A stretch of 49,347 nt of DNA, taken from positions 1 through 49,347 of the forward strand of contig CALAIL010000040.1 in assembly GCA_937923255.1 (NCBI GenBank). Reading direction: 5' to 3'. A program made the position numbers and the translations under genes. Positions within the stretch are counted from its first letter, which is position 1. Each line of letters starts with the position of its first letter. Source of the DNA: an uncultured Propionivibrio sp. (GTDB taxonomy: Bacteria; Pseudomonadota; Gammaproteobacteria; Burkholderiales; Rhodocyclaceae). Below the pieces are notes generated by a model. It saw only the letters and a program-made list of their open reading frames with translations. It was not told the DNA's origin and did not search any database. Positions 7,714 to 17,002 of the stretch are shown piece after piece.

Positions 7714-9801
7714 ATGAACACGTTGCCCTACAACAAAATATCGCCAGGATGCTCTGTCATCTTACTGGTTACCGCCATGCTGGCTGTTGGCTCCGGCATG
7801 GCGTACGCCGAAGGCACTGATTCCAGTGACCAGCCAACAAAAGCGCATTCCGATGCGGCACGGCAAGGATCGGCGAGCGCCAATCCGTCACCAGATGATT
7901 ACCATACATTACCGCCAGTTAACGTCACCGACCGTCCCTGGACAGTCCCGGGGCAGGTTAATATCGACACCCGCCAGCCCGAACAACCGGCGCGCCTCAC
8001 CGATGGCGCCTCTCTGCTTAAAGAAATTCCCAATATGAGCGTGGTACGGAAAGGGCAGCAGTCCGGCGACCCCGTATTTCGCGGCTTGGGCGGATCACGC
8101 CTGGCGATTACTGCCAACGACCAGTTTCTTTACGGCGGCTGCGGCATCCGTATGGATACGCCGACGGCTTACATCAACCCCCAGTCCTACGACGAATTGC
8201 AAGTCATTAAAGGGCCGCAGACCGTTCTTAAAGGTCCTGGTCTGGTTGCCGGCGCCGTCGAATTTATTCGCCACCCCAAAACCTATAGCAAGCCATCCCT
8301 CGATTTCGAGGCAGGAATCAGCGCCGGCAGTTTCAATTATTACGACGGTTTCGCCGACCTCTCAGCCGGCAATTCTGTCGCCGCGCTGCGCACCATCCTG
8401 ACCGCCAGCGGGAGCGACGATTATGAGGATGGCAGCGGCAACAAGGTTCGTTCCTGGTATAAGCGCAAGAGCGCTTCGCTCAATTTGGCCGTCACGCCCA
8501 CGTCCGACCTGCGTTTCGAGCTGTTCGGCGACGCCAACCGCAGCAAAGCCAAATTTGCCAGCCTGCAACTGGATGCCGGCAAAATCGACCGGAATTCCTT
8601 TGGCGGCAAGGCCGAAATCATGCGCATCACGCCCGTCGTGCGAAAAATCACGCTGGAAGCCGGCCAGAGCCACCAAGACATCATCATGGGACGACAGTTT
8701 CGCGGTCTGATGGCGGGCGGCAACCCCGACCGCATCACGCGTAACGGCGAGGCCAGCGCCGAGCTGAACTGGGCGGACGCCAATCACATCATTATCGGCG
8801 CGGACTGGTTTTCCGACGAGCACCGCGCCCGCCGCGCCTACACCGGCATGCCGCGCAGCAAGAGCGAAAGCAGCCATAACCTGGGGTTGTTCGCCGAAAA
8901 CACGATGGATCTGGGCAACGGGCGCCAATGGGTGGCGGGGCTGCGGCACGACCGCACGCGCGCTACGGCGCACCCGGGATTCTGGAACAGCACGCTCACC
9001 ACGCCCATCCACACCCACTACAACCTGACCGCTGGCTTCAGCCGCTATGAATTCGGTCTTGGCCCGTGGCGCAACTATGCCGGATTAGGTTACACCGAGC
9101 GCGCGCCAGACTTCTGGGAACGGAACCGCAACCGCGACATACGGCCCGAAAAGAGCCTCCAGCTTGACATCGGCACGGCCTATACCAGCGAACGCCTGCG
9201 CATCAATGCTTCGGCCTTCGCCAACCGCATCGACGATTATATTCTCGTCGAAACGGACAGCCCGCTGCTCAATGACCTGGCGGCAAACTCCTTCGCGCGC
9301 AACATCGACGCCCTCCGCTACGGCTTCGAGCTGGGCGCCGAATACGTCTGGGACCGGCGCTGGAAACTGGGCGGCGACCTCGCCTACACCTGGGGGCGCA
9401 ACCGCAGCGACGGCAAGCCCCTTGGGCAAATTCCGCCGCTGGAAGGCCGCCTGCGCGCCGGCTACGATACCGAACAGGCTTCGCTCATGGCCACGCTGCG
9501 CTTCGCCGCCCGCCAGTCGCGCGTCGCCGTCGGACAAGGCAATGTCAACGGCGTCGACATCGGCGAAACGCCCGGCTTCGCCGTCTTTGGCATTCACGGT
9601 CACTGGCGCTTCTCGCCCGCCGTGCGCCTAAGCTTCGGCGTCGATAACCTGTTCAACCGCCTGTACGCCGAACACCTGACCAAAGCCATGCAAACGCCCG
9701 AGTTTTACAATGCGCTGGGCATCAACCCTAACGCGGGATCAAACGTGCGCATCAACGAACCAGGGCGCTCCCTGTGGGCGCGCATCGATGTCAAATGGTA
9801 G
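7714..9801 (+). CDS. TonB-dependent copper-type receptor (OprC/NosA-like)
   Basis: This is a 695-residue outer-membrane receptor. A signal peptide ends near residue 32 (GMAYA), followed by a plug domain (about 95-210) and a 22-strand barrel ending in RIDVKW. The plug has the copper-receptor signature YGGCGIRMDTPTAYINPQSY and VIKGPQTVLKGPG. The CxxxM pair falls at Cys143 and Met147, as in the copper site of OprC. The partner HxM site of OprC appears here as DIIM (about 322-325), keeping Met but with Ile in place of His. The ATG at 7714 is used because the frame before it lacks a signal peptide. A Fur box upstream of the neighbouring cupin suggests iron control. Ligands other than Cu(II), such as an iron chelate, are possible. 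Confidence 0.85.
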   Translation: MNTLPYNKISPGCSVILLVTAMLAVGSGMAYAEGTDSSDQPTKAHSDAARQGSASANPSPDDYHTLPPVNVTDRPWTVPGQVNIDTRQPEQPARLTDGASLLKEIPNMSVVRKGQQSGDPVFRGLGGSRLAITANDQFLYGGCGIRMDTPTAYINPQSYDELQVIKGPQTVLKGPGLVAGAVEFIRHPKTYSKPSLDFEAGISAGSFNYYDGFADLSAGNSVAALRTILTASGSDDYEDGSGNKVRSWYKRKSASLNLAVTPTSDLRFELFGDANRSKAKFASLQLDAGKIDRNSFGGKAEIMRITPVVRKITLEAGQSHQDIIMGRQFRGLMAGGNPDRITRNGEASAELNWADANHIIIGADWFSDEHRARRAYTGMPRSKSESSHNLGLFAENTMDLGNGRQWVAGLRHDRTRATAHPGFWNSTLTTPIHTHYNLTAGFSRYEFGLGPWRNYAGLGYTERAPDFWERNRNRDIRPEKSLQLDIGTAYTSERLRINASAFANRIDDYILVETDSPLLNDLAANSFARNIDALRYGFELGAEYVWDRRWKLGGDLAYTWGRNRSDGKPLGQIPPLEGRLRAGYDTEQASLMATLRFAARQSRVAVGQGNVNGVDIGETPGFAVFGIHGHWRFSPAVRLSFGVDNLFNRLYAEHLTKAMQTPEFYNALGINPNAGSNVRINEPGRSLWARIDVKW

Positions 9802-9940
9802 CCGGCAGCGCGGAACAGCATGAATGTAGCCTACCACCCGCCGCTATCTCGCCAAAGCAGCCGCTCAGACGAATTCCAGAAATAACTGGAGCGTATTGGC
9901 GCGCCTCGCCGTACGACCAATACTGCCGGCAGCGGCCTGC

Positions 9941-10140
9941 CCCGAACCCCGCGTAAAACGGGCATCTCCGGAGGGACTACTCGCCAGCCCAGTGTTTACG
10001 CGGGTTCCCGGCCGGTCTATCTGTAAGTCCAGTATTTACGGGCACTTCCAACCGGCCTGCCGGCAAACGCCCTATCGACAAGGGCTGTAGAGGCGGCCCG
10101 GATGAAACGCCCAAAAGGCGCGGAATCCGGAAGGGAGATT
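9941..10140. repeat. Array B of degenerate 40-bp repeats
   Basis: Units start at 9941, 9981, 10021, 10061 and 10101, exactly 40 bp apart. Unit types follow the same order as in array A. CCCGAACCCCGCGTA (9941) matches the unit at 275. CTCGCCAGCCC (9980) matches the unit at 315. CGGCAAACGCCCTAT (10061) matches the unit at 355. Each contains a short CCC/GGG inverted repeat. The array follows the copper-receptor gene after a 139-nt gap. No terminator other than these hairpins is evident. Confidence 0.75.
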
Positions 10141-10792
10141 TGGCGACATAAAAGGGAGTTACAGTGCCATCATGGGCTGAAAAAGGAGAATAAGGCACGG
10201 TATCTTACAAGAGGATGAGGTTAAGTCTGGTAGTTAAGGGAACATGCGGTCGCTGAAGATAGTACGGGTCGTGCGGCAAGGCGCAGCAGCACATTCACAT
10301 TATTTTTTGGGATGGGTAGACGACTTTGCGCAGGCGTTTTGGCGATTAGCGCCAAGCGTCTCGGAAGAAGCATGAAATTTGGCCAGTATCCCGCAAGTAG
10401 CGTAGAGGGTAGAGCGAATCACACTCAAGCAGCCTATATCATGATAAGCATATGATATACATAAATCTTCCGACATTTTACCCATTCCGTCGGGCGCTTC
10501 TGGCAAGGATAGATCATCATAACGCTTCATCATTGCCGTATACGGTCGTATCGGCGCTGCGCGTGGCATAGATACACAGCGTTGACGCCCTTGAGATACG
10601 GCCCGTACGTATGAACGCCGGCCTAAGGGTGCTGCTAGGGGCGAGCCAGGGAAGCGCCGCAGATGTTAATATTGAATCACCCAGGAAGCAGGAAAATGCG
10701 ATAAAAAAGAAACCGAAGGAATTCGAATTTTTTCTCTATCCATGCTACCCGGCTTTCCTTCAACTTCAGGGTTTTAACTATAAAACGTCCAT
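10141..10792. other. AT-richer non-coding stretch
   Basis: About 650 bp between repeat array B and the broken MazG-like gene are visibly richer in A and T than the surroundings. A minus-strand open frame at 10300-10569 (89 residues, or 77 from Met at 10533) resembles nothing I recognise, contains several Cys, and lacks a convincing ribosome-binding site. A short palindromic stretch ATATCATGATAAGCATATGATAT lies near 10436-10457. The region may be a relic of transferred DNA. Confidence 0.4.
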
Positions 10793-11149
10793 TCAGCGGT
10801 ATTCCGTATATTTCCGGCGCGAGCCATAAGCCTGTGCGACCGGGTATTTTTCCGCATTTTTGCGCAATTTATCCTTGGCGGCCTGCTCCAGGTCGATGCC
10901 GGCCTTTTCGGCAACCAGCAGCAGGTAGAGCAATACGTCGGCGCATTCGTCGGCCAGCGCTTCGCGCGTTGCCGGCGCATCGGGCAGCGCGGCAATCTCG
11001 GCATCGCTCTTCCATTGCGTCAGTTCAAGCAACTCGGCTGCTTCAAGATTGAGCGAGACGATCAGGTTGCGCAAATCATGAAACTGCGCCTACGCGCGTG
11101 CGTCGCGAAAGGCGAGCACAGCGCGGGTCAGTTCAGTCAGGGACGACAT
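10793..11149 (-). pseudogene. MazG-like nucleotide pyrophosphohydrolase with in-frame TAG
   Basis: All-alpha NTP pyrophosphohydrolases of this type (RS21-C6/MazG-like, about 110-120 residues) hydrolyse non-canonical or excess dNTPs. Reading from the ATG at 11149 gives MSSLTELTRAVLAFRDARA, then a TAG stop at 11090-11092 (codon 20), then AQFHDLRNLIVSLNLEAAEL in the same frame to the normal end. The metal-binding residues are intact (EAAELLEL and ECADVLLYLLL). Family members commonly have Trp where the TAG stands, so a single TGG to TAG change explains it. Restart at TTG 11074 would give a 93-residue protein without the first helix. A sequencing error, a recent null mutation or readthrough are all possible. 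Confidence 0.75.
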
Positions 11150-11206
11150 ACAGGGGGTTCCACAAGTCGCGGCAGGCATGGCCATCCCGCGACCGAATCG
11201 GCGTGT

Positions 11207-12190
11207 TCAGGCAAAGAAACGTTGCCGCGCAGTCTCCGGCAAATCCATACCCGTCGCATGCGCGCGCGCCAACAGCTCCCAGTAGTAGCGGTATGAAGCG
11301 CGGTCATGCAGCAGCCCTTCATGAGAAATCGGCCCCCAGTCCTTGTCCTGCGCGGCAACCAGGATAGCGGCCGCCTGTTCGACCTCCGAGAAGTCCGGAC
11401 GCATGGCCTCGACAATCGGGACGATCTGGTTCGGGTGGATACTCCACATACGCAGGAAGCCAAATTCGTTGCGGGCGCGGCGCGCGTCATTGCGGATGAA
11501 GTCGATGTCCTTCAGTTCTGTGGTCACGTTGTGCGTCGGCACGACGCCCCGTGCCAGCGCCGCCGTGGCGATTTCGCATTTGGCGCGAACGATCAGGGGA
11601 TGCTCAAACTGGCCGGGACTCTTCATGGCCGCGCCGGGAATGGCACCGTGATGGTCAGACACAAAATCCATGAGGCCGAAATCAATCGATTCGACGCCGG
11701 GTAGCCCCGCGATCCCCCACACATCATGCAGCGCCCCAAGCGTCTCGATCAGCACATGCACGGGCAGTGCGCGCTTAAGGCCGGCCTTTTTCTCCACCTC
11801 GCGCAGATAGGCGATCTGGACGCGCACGTCCTCGGCGCTACGCGGCTTAGGCATGGTGACGAACGGCAGACGTTCGCCGGCCTGCGGGATGACGATGTCG
11901 AGATCACTGCGCCAGTGTTCGCTGGTCACATCATGGATACGCACGGCGACGCGGCCGAAGCGGTTTTCCGCACCCATGACCAGGCTGACGGCCATTTCCG
12001 CGTGTTCACGCTCGGCGCCAGCGCGCGCGCCATCCTCGCAATCGCAGGTGATATCGAAGATCGGCCCCAGTTCAGCCTGAATCTGGATGGCTTTTTTCAG
12101 CAATTTCTCCGAACCCGCGTAATGATCGACGGCGGGCAGGATGGGGAACGGTTTTTCCCCGGGGAAAAGGACGGTACTCGGATGGCGCAT
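11207..12190 (-). CDS. HpcH/HpaI-family CoA-ester lyase (CitE/malyl-CoA lyase-like)
   Basis: This 327-residue TIM-barrel lyase of the CitE/malyl-CoA lyase group cleaves or forms beta-hydroxyacyl-CoA esters such as malyl-CoA. Visible features are the N-terminal RHPSTVLFPGEKPFPILPAVDHY and the acidic metal/substrate motif FDITCDCEDGA. VRIHD, PFVTMPKPRSAEDV, the catalytic Glu segment HVLIETLGALHDV and IDFGLMDFVSDHHGA follow. The ATG at 12190 has a GGAG site 7 nt upstream; a GTG four codons earlier is an alternative. It lies downstream of mdh on the same strand but beyond an mdh terminator. The neighbour suggests a link with malate and acetyl-CoA metabolism; the exact substrate is not settled by sequence. 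Confidence 0.8.
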   Translation of the reverse strand: MRHPSTVLFPGEKPFPILPAVDHYAGSEKLLKKAIQIQAELGPIFDITCDCEDGARAGAEREHAEMAVSLVMGAENRFGRVAVRIHDVTSEHWRSDLDIVIPQAGERLPFVTMPKPRSAEDVRVQIAYLREVEKKAGLKRALPVHVLIETLGALHDVWGIAGLPGVESIDFGLMDFVSDHHGAIPGAAMKSPGQFEHPLIVRAKCEIATAALARGVVPTHNVTTELKDIDFIRNDARRARNEFGFLRMWSIHPNQIVPIVEAMRPDFSEVEQAAAILVAAQDKDWGPISHEGLLHDRASYRYYWELLARAHATGMDLPETARQRFFA

Positions 12191-12277
12191 GTTAGTCTCC
12201 ACAAAAAATCAGGACAGTTCATCAACCGCCGGCAAGGCCGCGACGGCAAATGGGTGAAAACGGGTAAAGTATGAATG

Positions 12278-12304
12278 AAAAAAGCCGCAGGAGTTTCTGC
12301 GGCT
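12278..12304 (-). terminator. Rho-independent terminator after mdh
   Basis: GCCGCAG (12284-12290) and CTGCGGC (12297-12303) form a 7-bp stem with a 6-nt loop. On the minus strand the stem is followed by a run of six T. It ends the mdh transcript 31 nt past the stop codon. Confidence 0.88.
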
Positions 12305-12334
12305 TTCCGAAGCGGGCATAAGCGTACCCTGCCC

Positions 12335-13321
12335 TCACAGCAGCGACTTGACGGCGTCGGCCTCGTCCTGCAACTCCTTCAGCGTCTTGTTCAGTTTCTC
12401 CTGCGAATAGGCGTCGATCTCTAGCCCCTGAACAATTTTGTATGAACCATTCTTGCACTCGCAGGGGAAGCCGAAAATGATGCCTTCTGGAATGCCATAG
12501 GAACCGTCGCTCGGCACGCCCATCGTCACCCAATCATCGGCGCCGAGCACCCAGTCGCGTATATGGCAGACGGCCGCATTGGCGGCGGAAGCCGCGGAAG
12601 ACAGGCCGCGCGCCTCGATAATCGCTGCGCCGCGCTTAGCCACGGCCGGCTGAAATACGTCGTTGTTCCAGGCTTCGTCGTTGATCATGCTCTTGACGCT
12701 TTGACCATCCGCCGTGCAGAAACGGTAATCGGCGTACATTGTCGGACTATGGTTGCCCCAGACGGCCATCTTGCGCAGGCTATCGACCGGACGGCCAGCT
12801 TTGGCGGCAACCATTGACAGGGCGCGGTTGTGATCCAGGCGCAGCATGCCGTGATAATTGGCCGGATTAGTGCGGCCGACCTTGATCGCCGCTTGGCGGG
12901 CAATATAGGCGTTGGTATTGGCCGGGTTGCCGACGACGAGCACCTTCACGTCCTCTTTCGCATGCTCGGCAATCGACTTGCCCTGCACGGTAAAAATCGC
13001 GCCGTTGACGTTCAGCAGTTCGGAACGCTCCATGCCGGGACCACGTGGACGTGCGCCGACCAGCAGGCAGATATCGGCATCCTTGAACGCCGTATCCGGA
13101 TCGTCAGTGGCAAAAACGCCTGCCAGCAACGGAAAAGCACAGTCATCCAGCTCCATGATGACGCCCTGACAAGCCTTTTGCGCCTGCGGCAGATCGAGCA
13201 ATTGCAGGATGACGGGCTGATCCTTGCCCAGCATTTCGCCGGAAGCGATGCGGAAAAGCAGGCTGTAACCAATCTGGCCGGCAGCGCCGGTGACAGCAAC
13301 ACGAACGGGGGTCTTCGACAT
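12335..13321 (-). CDS. mdh: Malate dehydrogenase
   Basis: NAD-dependent malate/oxaloacetate interconversion in the TCA cycle or its reductive branch. The 328-residue cytosolic protein has the Rossmann motif [19 protein letters not shown] at the N-terminus, the substrate-binding loop [15 protein letters not shown] (about 90-104), GNPANTNA (about 129-136) and the catalytic His in [14 protein letters not shown] (about 187-200). Length and motifs match the proteobacterial MDH of the cytosolic-like type. Its start lies opposite sdhE with a 402-bp divergent gap. A strong terminator follows. In many betaproteobacteria mdh sits beside sdhCDAB, which is absent here. Confidence 0.96.
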   Translation of the reverse strand: MSKTPVRVAVTGAAGQIGYSLLFRIASGEMLGKDQPVILQLLDLPQAQKACQGVIMELDDCAFPLLAGVFATDDPDTAFKDADICLLVGARPRGPGMERSELLNVNGAIFTVQGKSIAEHAKEDVKVLVVGNPANTNAYIARQAAIKVGRTNPANYHGMLRLDHNRALSMVAAKAGRPVDSLRKMAVWGNHSPTMYADYRFCTADGQSVKSMINDEAWNNDVFQPAVAKRGAAIIEARGLSSAASAANAAVCHIRDWVLGADDWVTMGVPSDGSYGIPEGIIFGFPCECKNGSYKIVQGLEIDAYSQEKLNKTLKELQDEADAVKSLL

Positions 13322-13723
13322 GCTAACGCTCCTTGGGTTGAAAAACAGACCGAGATCTCGATTGACGCAGGCATTCTATAGCGAATGCGCCGGAAAACCC
13401 ATACTTTGCATCATGCCGGCCCATTACCGTTCTGCCCCGCCTTGGCTGATGCTAGGCGCACTTCATGTCGATGGCGTGGCACTGCGGCGCGAACCGGAGA
13501 GGTTGAGACGATCGCCAGATATTGCCCTCCGCCCCCGCATGACGGGCAGCGTGAACGCGCAGACAATTGCGCTAAACTGTTGTGCATACGCGCTTCCGCA
13601 TGCCGATACGCCGGCAATTGCCGGATATGCCCAGAACGCCAGCAAGAAAGCGCCGCAGAAATACTGCGAGATACCGTTCACATCACCCAAAAGGAAAACA
13701 GACACATCGTGGAAGAACATCAG
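13322..13723. other. Divergent intergenic region between mdh and sdhE
   Basis: About 400 bp hold the promoters of mdh (minus) and sdhE (plus). Both strands have open frames here (plus 13385 onward, minus 13463-14002) but they carry no recognisable domain and overlap sdhE out of frame or as an extension. An AAGGAAA site at 13691-13697 may serve a GTG start for sdhE. Confidence 0.4.
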
Positions 13724-13978
13724 ATGCCCGACCCTGTGACTTACAACCGCCTGCGCTGGATTTGCAACCAGCGCTCGATGCATGAAATGGACGTGGTGCT
13801 CGGCGGCTTTCTCGATACGCACTATACACACCTGACGCCGGCGCAGGCAGCTGCTTTCGCGCAGCTGGCGGATATGGAAGATATCGACCTGTGGCCGCTG
13901 CTCACGGGGCGGACAAGCTGCGATGACCCGGTGCAGGCGGAAGTCCTGGCTATGCTTCGGCAGGTGCGGCTGAAATAG
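13724..13978 (+). CDS. sdhE: FAD assembly factor SdhE
   Basis: SdhE promotes covalent flavinylation of succinate dehydrogenase or fumarate reductase. The 84-residue protein shows the family core: NRLRWICNQRSMHEMDVVLG contains the conserved R-x-M-x-E block (RSMHE), then FLDTHYTHLTPAQAAAFAQL and LLEM-like DMEDIDLWPLL. The start may be ATG 13724, or the in-frame GTG at 13709, which has the better-placed AAGGAAA site. The frame is open much further upstream but that part has no homology signals. The flavoprotein genes it serves are not in the window, so sdhE stands alone next to mdh. Confidence 0.88.
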   Translation: MPDPVTYNRLRWICNQRSMHEMDVVLGGFLDTHYTHLTPAQAAAFAQLADMEDIDLWPLLTGRTSCDDPVQAEVLAMLRQVRLK

Positions 13979-14407
13979 AATGCCCTCGCCGATGAAACCC
14001 ATATACCCCTCCTAAGCGGCGAACTGAAGGCGGGCAAGCGTGCCATGGCGAATGCGGGGCGCCAACCCCATTCCGCACAAGGGCACAGAAAAGTCAGACT
14101 GATGCCCGGCTGATCAGCGCTATTCCAATTATCCAATCACCCAGTTACCCAATCACCTTACCTAGCCGCCCCGACCGCACTACCCGTTTCAGCTATACCG
14201 ATAGCGCCGGCTACTCCCCGGAAATAACGCCTCCCGCATCAACGATACAGCGATACGATAAAACTCACGGACGAATTTCCAAGACATAAAACGACACGAA
14301 CACGCCGCACCACCTGTTGCTTGCACGTGTTGCCTGGGCGGGAAAAAACATCTCTGCGACTTCATACCGCCTTAAAGAACGGCCTTCACATCAATCAGGA
14401 ACTATAG
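13979..14407. other. Intergenic region upstream of the LOG gene
   Basis: About 430 bp without a convincing gene. A small C-rich direct repeat is visible: CCAATCACC at about 14134 and 14149, with CCAATTAT just before. The end of the region holds an AGGAAC ribosome-binding site for the gene at 14408. I see no clear terminator. Confidence 0.35.
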
Positions 14408-15007
14408 ATGAAAAAACTTTGTGTTTTCTGCGGCTCAAATGCAGGTCACGACCCCGAATTTTCTGCCGCTGCCCAGGCGCTCGGCCAAACGCTGGCCGAA
14501 CGCGGCATCACTCTTATTTACGGCGGCGGCAATATCGGCCTGATGGGCATTCTGGCCGACGCCTGCCTTGCTGCGGGCGGCGAGGTGATTGGTATCATTC
14601 CGCAAGCCCTGATGGGCAAAGAGGTCGCCGGCCGCCCCGTCGATCACCGTGCATTGACCCGGCTGGAAATCGTCGATTCGATGCACGCGCGCAAGGCACG
14701 CATGGCGGAACTGGCGGAAGGCTTCATCGCCCTGCCGGGCGGTTTCGGCACTTTTGAAGAACTGTGCGAGATCCTGACCTGGAGCCAGCTCGGCTTTCAT
14801 ACCAAACCGGTCGGGCTGCTCAATGTTGCAGGATTCTACGACCCGCTATTGGCGCTGTTTGATCGCGCCGTGGCTGAGCGGTTCATGATCCAGTCGAACC
14901 GCGACATTGCGCTCGTCGATACCGATATCCAGCGTCTGCTCATGCGCATGAGTGCCTATCGCGCCGAGCCGGTCTCCAAATGGCTCACCGAGGCGCGACA
15001 AATCTGA
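14408..15007 (+). CDS. LOG family protein (nucleotide 5'-monophosphate phosphoribohydrolase)
   Basis: LOG proteins release a base from its nucleoside 5'-monophosphate; plant members activate cytokinins and bacterial ones also act on AMP-type substrates. The 199-residue protein opens with MKKLCVFCGSNAGHDPEF, has the LIYGGGNIGLMG loop (about 37-48), the RKARMAELAEGFIALPGG segment and the signature PGGFGTFEEL (about 114-123). Length is typical of the short cytosolic LOG type (TIGR00730). It is a single gene with its own upstream region. The physiological substrate in bacteria is generally unclear. Confidence 0.9.
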   Translation: MKKLCVFCGSNAGHDPEFSAAAQALGQTLAERGITLIYGGGNIGLMGILADACLAAGGEVIGIIPQALMGKEVAGRPVDHRALTRLEIVDSMHARKARMAELAEGFIALPGGFGTFEELCEILTWSQLGFHTKPVGLLNVAGFYDPLLALFDRAVAERFMIQSNRDIALVDTDIQRLLMRMSAYRAEPVSKWLTEARQI

Positions 15008-15176
15008 AGGACGGCATCATCAAGGATACAGACACAACCCATACTGTATGCCTTTGCCGGCGTCAATCGCCCAGCGCTTAATGTAGCGGCCGCTTGAGCA
15101 ACTATCTGCCCGGCTGCATAAAGGCTTTCCCCAGCGCGGCCAGATTTCGTCTGGGACTTTGAATTTAAAATGCTTT

Positions 15177-15404
15177 TTATTTACGCTGAAAGTAAAACTC
15201 AAAGACCGGCCCGGCATCAGACATTTCCAGCAAACGATTGCCCGTCTGTCTAGCAAAGGCCTGAAAATCCCGCACCGATCCCGGATCGGTCGCCAGAACA
15301 TGCAGCACCTGACCGCTTTCCATCTGAAACAAGGCTTTTTTCGTGCGCAGAATCGGCAGAGGGCAATTCATCCCCTTGACATCAATTTCCTGGTCAAACT
15401 GCAT
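15177..15404 (-). CDS. TusA-family sulfurtransferase
   Basis: A 75-residue TusA/SirA/YedF-fold protein. The conserved motif is present as DVKGMNCPLPILRTKKAL, with the active Cys in CPLP (about residue 14), followed by LHVLATDPGSVRDF and a C-terminal strand. Such proteins carry persulfide sulfur for tRNA thiolation, molybdenum cofactor or sulfur oxidation. It lies 56 nt downstream of the M48 protease gene on the same strand, with a GGAGAG site before its ATG, so the pair may be an operon; this pairing with a BepA-like gene is common in betaproteobacteria. Which tRNA or sulfur pathway it serves is not visible. Confidence 0.88.
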   Translation of the reverse strand: MQFDQEIDVKGMNCPLPILRTKKALFQMESGQVLHVLATDPGSVRDFQAFARQTGNRLLEMSDAGPVFEFYFQRK

Positions 15405-15460
15405 GATGACTCTCCATCAACTCTTTGAATTTCTGAACCTCTTGGCCCAATCCCGCCTGT

Positions 15461-17002
15461 TCAAAGGTCTTTTTTCTGGCGGTCTTCTTCCGCTTGCTGC
15501 TGGCGCAATTCGCGCAGGCGCGCATCAACGGCCGACTGCTCGTAAAAATCGCCGTCCTTGGCCTGTTGCGCGTATTGCAATTGCTCAATCGCTGCCCCCA
15601 ACTGACCTTCCAGCGCATAGGCCTCAGCCTGGGCGCGATGCTGCTGAAAGCGCTTGCCGAGCGCTGCGTAGGTTTTAGCCTGAATGGCATATAACCGGGC
15701 ATCGGCCTGATTCTGGCGCAGCCGCGATTCGAGAAAATCCAGCAGCGTATCGAACCGGCGCGCATCGAACAGCGCATCAGCATAGCCATACACCAATGAT
15801 CTTGCCTGCGGAAAACGTTGCAGCGATTCGCGATATACGCTCGCTGCACCTGCCGCATCATGCGCCGCCATGCGGATGGCGCCGGCCAGGCCGGAAATCA
15901 GCGGTGAAGCTACGCGCAAAGCCAGCAAGGATTCCAGCTCACGCTGCGCAGCCTGTGTATTTTTTGCGCGCAGATAGGCCGCCGCCAGCCCGTAACGCGC
16001 CGCCGCCAGGGAAACCGATTTGCGTTCCTTGACCTGTATGTCGAAATCACGCACCGCCTCCTCTGGCGTCCCTTGATAGGCGCGGAGCTTGGCGCGCACG
16101 AGATAAAAATCGAGATGACTGACGATTTGCTTGTAGGGCGATTCCCGCACACGGTTCTGCATGTCGGACAGCCGCTCGATCGTCAACGGGTGCGAACGCA
16201 AATACACCGGCGCCGCGCTTTCATAAATCCGCGTAGACTGCTGCATGCGCCCAAAAAAATCTGGCATACCGCGCACGTCAAACCCGGCTTTGCTGAGGAT
16301 CTGGTAACCGACGCGATCGGCTTCTCGCTCAAATTCACGGGAATAAGCCAGGTGTGCCTGCGCAGCGCCTGCCTGCGCCCCGACGATCGCGCCCATCGCC
16401 GCATCAGAGTTGGAGCGCGCAGCCAGTATGCCCACAGCCATGGCAATCAGCATCGGCACCGTATTTTGTTTTTCCTTGGCAATCTGGCGGGCCAGGTGGT
16501 TTTGCGTGACGTGGCCAATTTCGTGCGCAATCACGCCGGCCAGTTCCGATTCCGTCTGTGCCGTCAGGATCGTTCCCGTATTGACGCCGATGTAGCCGCC
16601 AAACATAGCGAATGCATTGATTGCATTGTCGCGGATGGCAAAGAAATAAAACCGGCCCGTCGGATCACTGCTGGCTTCAACCAGACGGCGCCCCAGGCGA
16701 TTGAGGTAATCGCTGATTTCCGGGTCTTCGACATACGCCGGCTCGCGTTGTCGGATTTCATTCATGATGCGCTCGCCGATGCGGCGTTCGATCTGCGGCG
16801 AAAGATCGGCGCGCGCCGCCTCGCCCAATTCCGGCAGACCGTCTGCTTGCGCAAACGCGGCAGATGGCAGAGACAAGAACAACGCCAGAAGACTGCACGC
16901 ACACTGCCGAAGCAGCCGGGAAGAACGCGCTGGAACGCCGGCGCTGGGGAGCGCCTGCACGATGTGATGCGAGGAGGCAGGGATGCGGAAAATCGCTTTC
17001 AT
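15461..17002 (-). CDS. M48-family periplasmic metalloprotease with TPR domain (BepA-like)
   Basis: Periplasmic zinc protease and chaperone for outer-membrane assembly. The 513-residue protein has a signal peptide (hydrophobic core around LLRQCACSLLALFLSLPSAAFA), the zinc motif in VIAHEIGHVTQNHLARQ (HExxH, about residues 138-142) and the third ligand region EFEREADRVGYQIL. The C-terminal half is a run of TPR-like helices rich in Ala, Leu and Gln (RLYAIQAKTYAALGKRF). The ATG at 17002 places the signal peptide correctly; the frame is open to 17047. It is followed closely by the TusA-like gene. By analogy to E. coli BepA it would degrade misassembled LptD or BamA. Confidence 0.9.
   Translation of the reverse strand: MKAIFRIPASSHHIVQALPSAGVPARSSRLLRQCACSLLALFLSLPSAAFAQADGLPELGEAARADLSPQIERRIGERIMNEIRQREPAYVEDPEISDYLNRLGRRLVEASSDPTGRFYFFAIRDNAINAFAMFGGYIGVNTGTILTAQTESELAGVIAHEIGHVTQNHLARQIAKEKQNTVPMLIAMAVGILAARSNSDAAMGAIVGAQAGAAQAHLAYSREFEREADRVGYQILSKAGFDVRGMPDFFGRMQQSTRIYESAAPVYLRSHPLTIERLSDMQNRVRESPYKQIVSHLDFYLVRAKLRAYQGTPEEAVRDFDIQVKERKSVSLAAARYGLAAAYLRAKNTQAAQRELESLLALRVASPLISGLAGAIRMAAHDAAGAASVYRESLQRFPQARSLVYGYADALFDARRFDTLLDFLESRLRQNQADARLYAIQAKTYAALGKRFQQHRAQAEAYALEGQLGAAIEQLQYAQQAKDGDFYEQSAVDARLRELRQQQAEEDRQKKDL

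Noticed and set aside
11090..11092. TAG in the MazG-like gene as pyrrolysine
   Set aside because: No pyl genes are visible and the residue expected is Trp, one base change from TAG.
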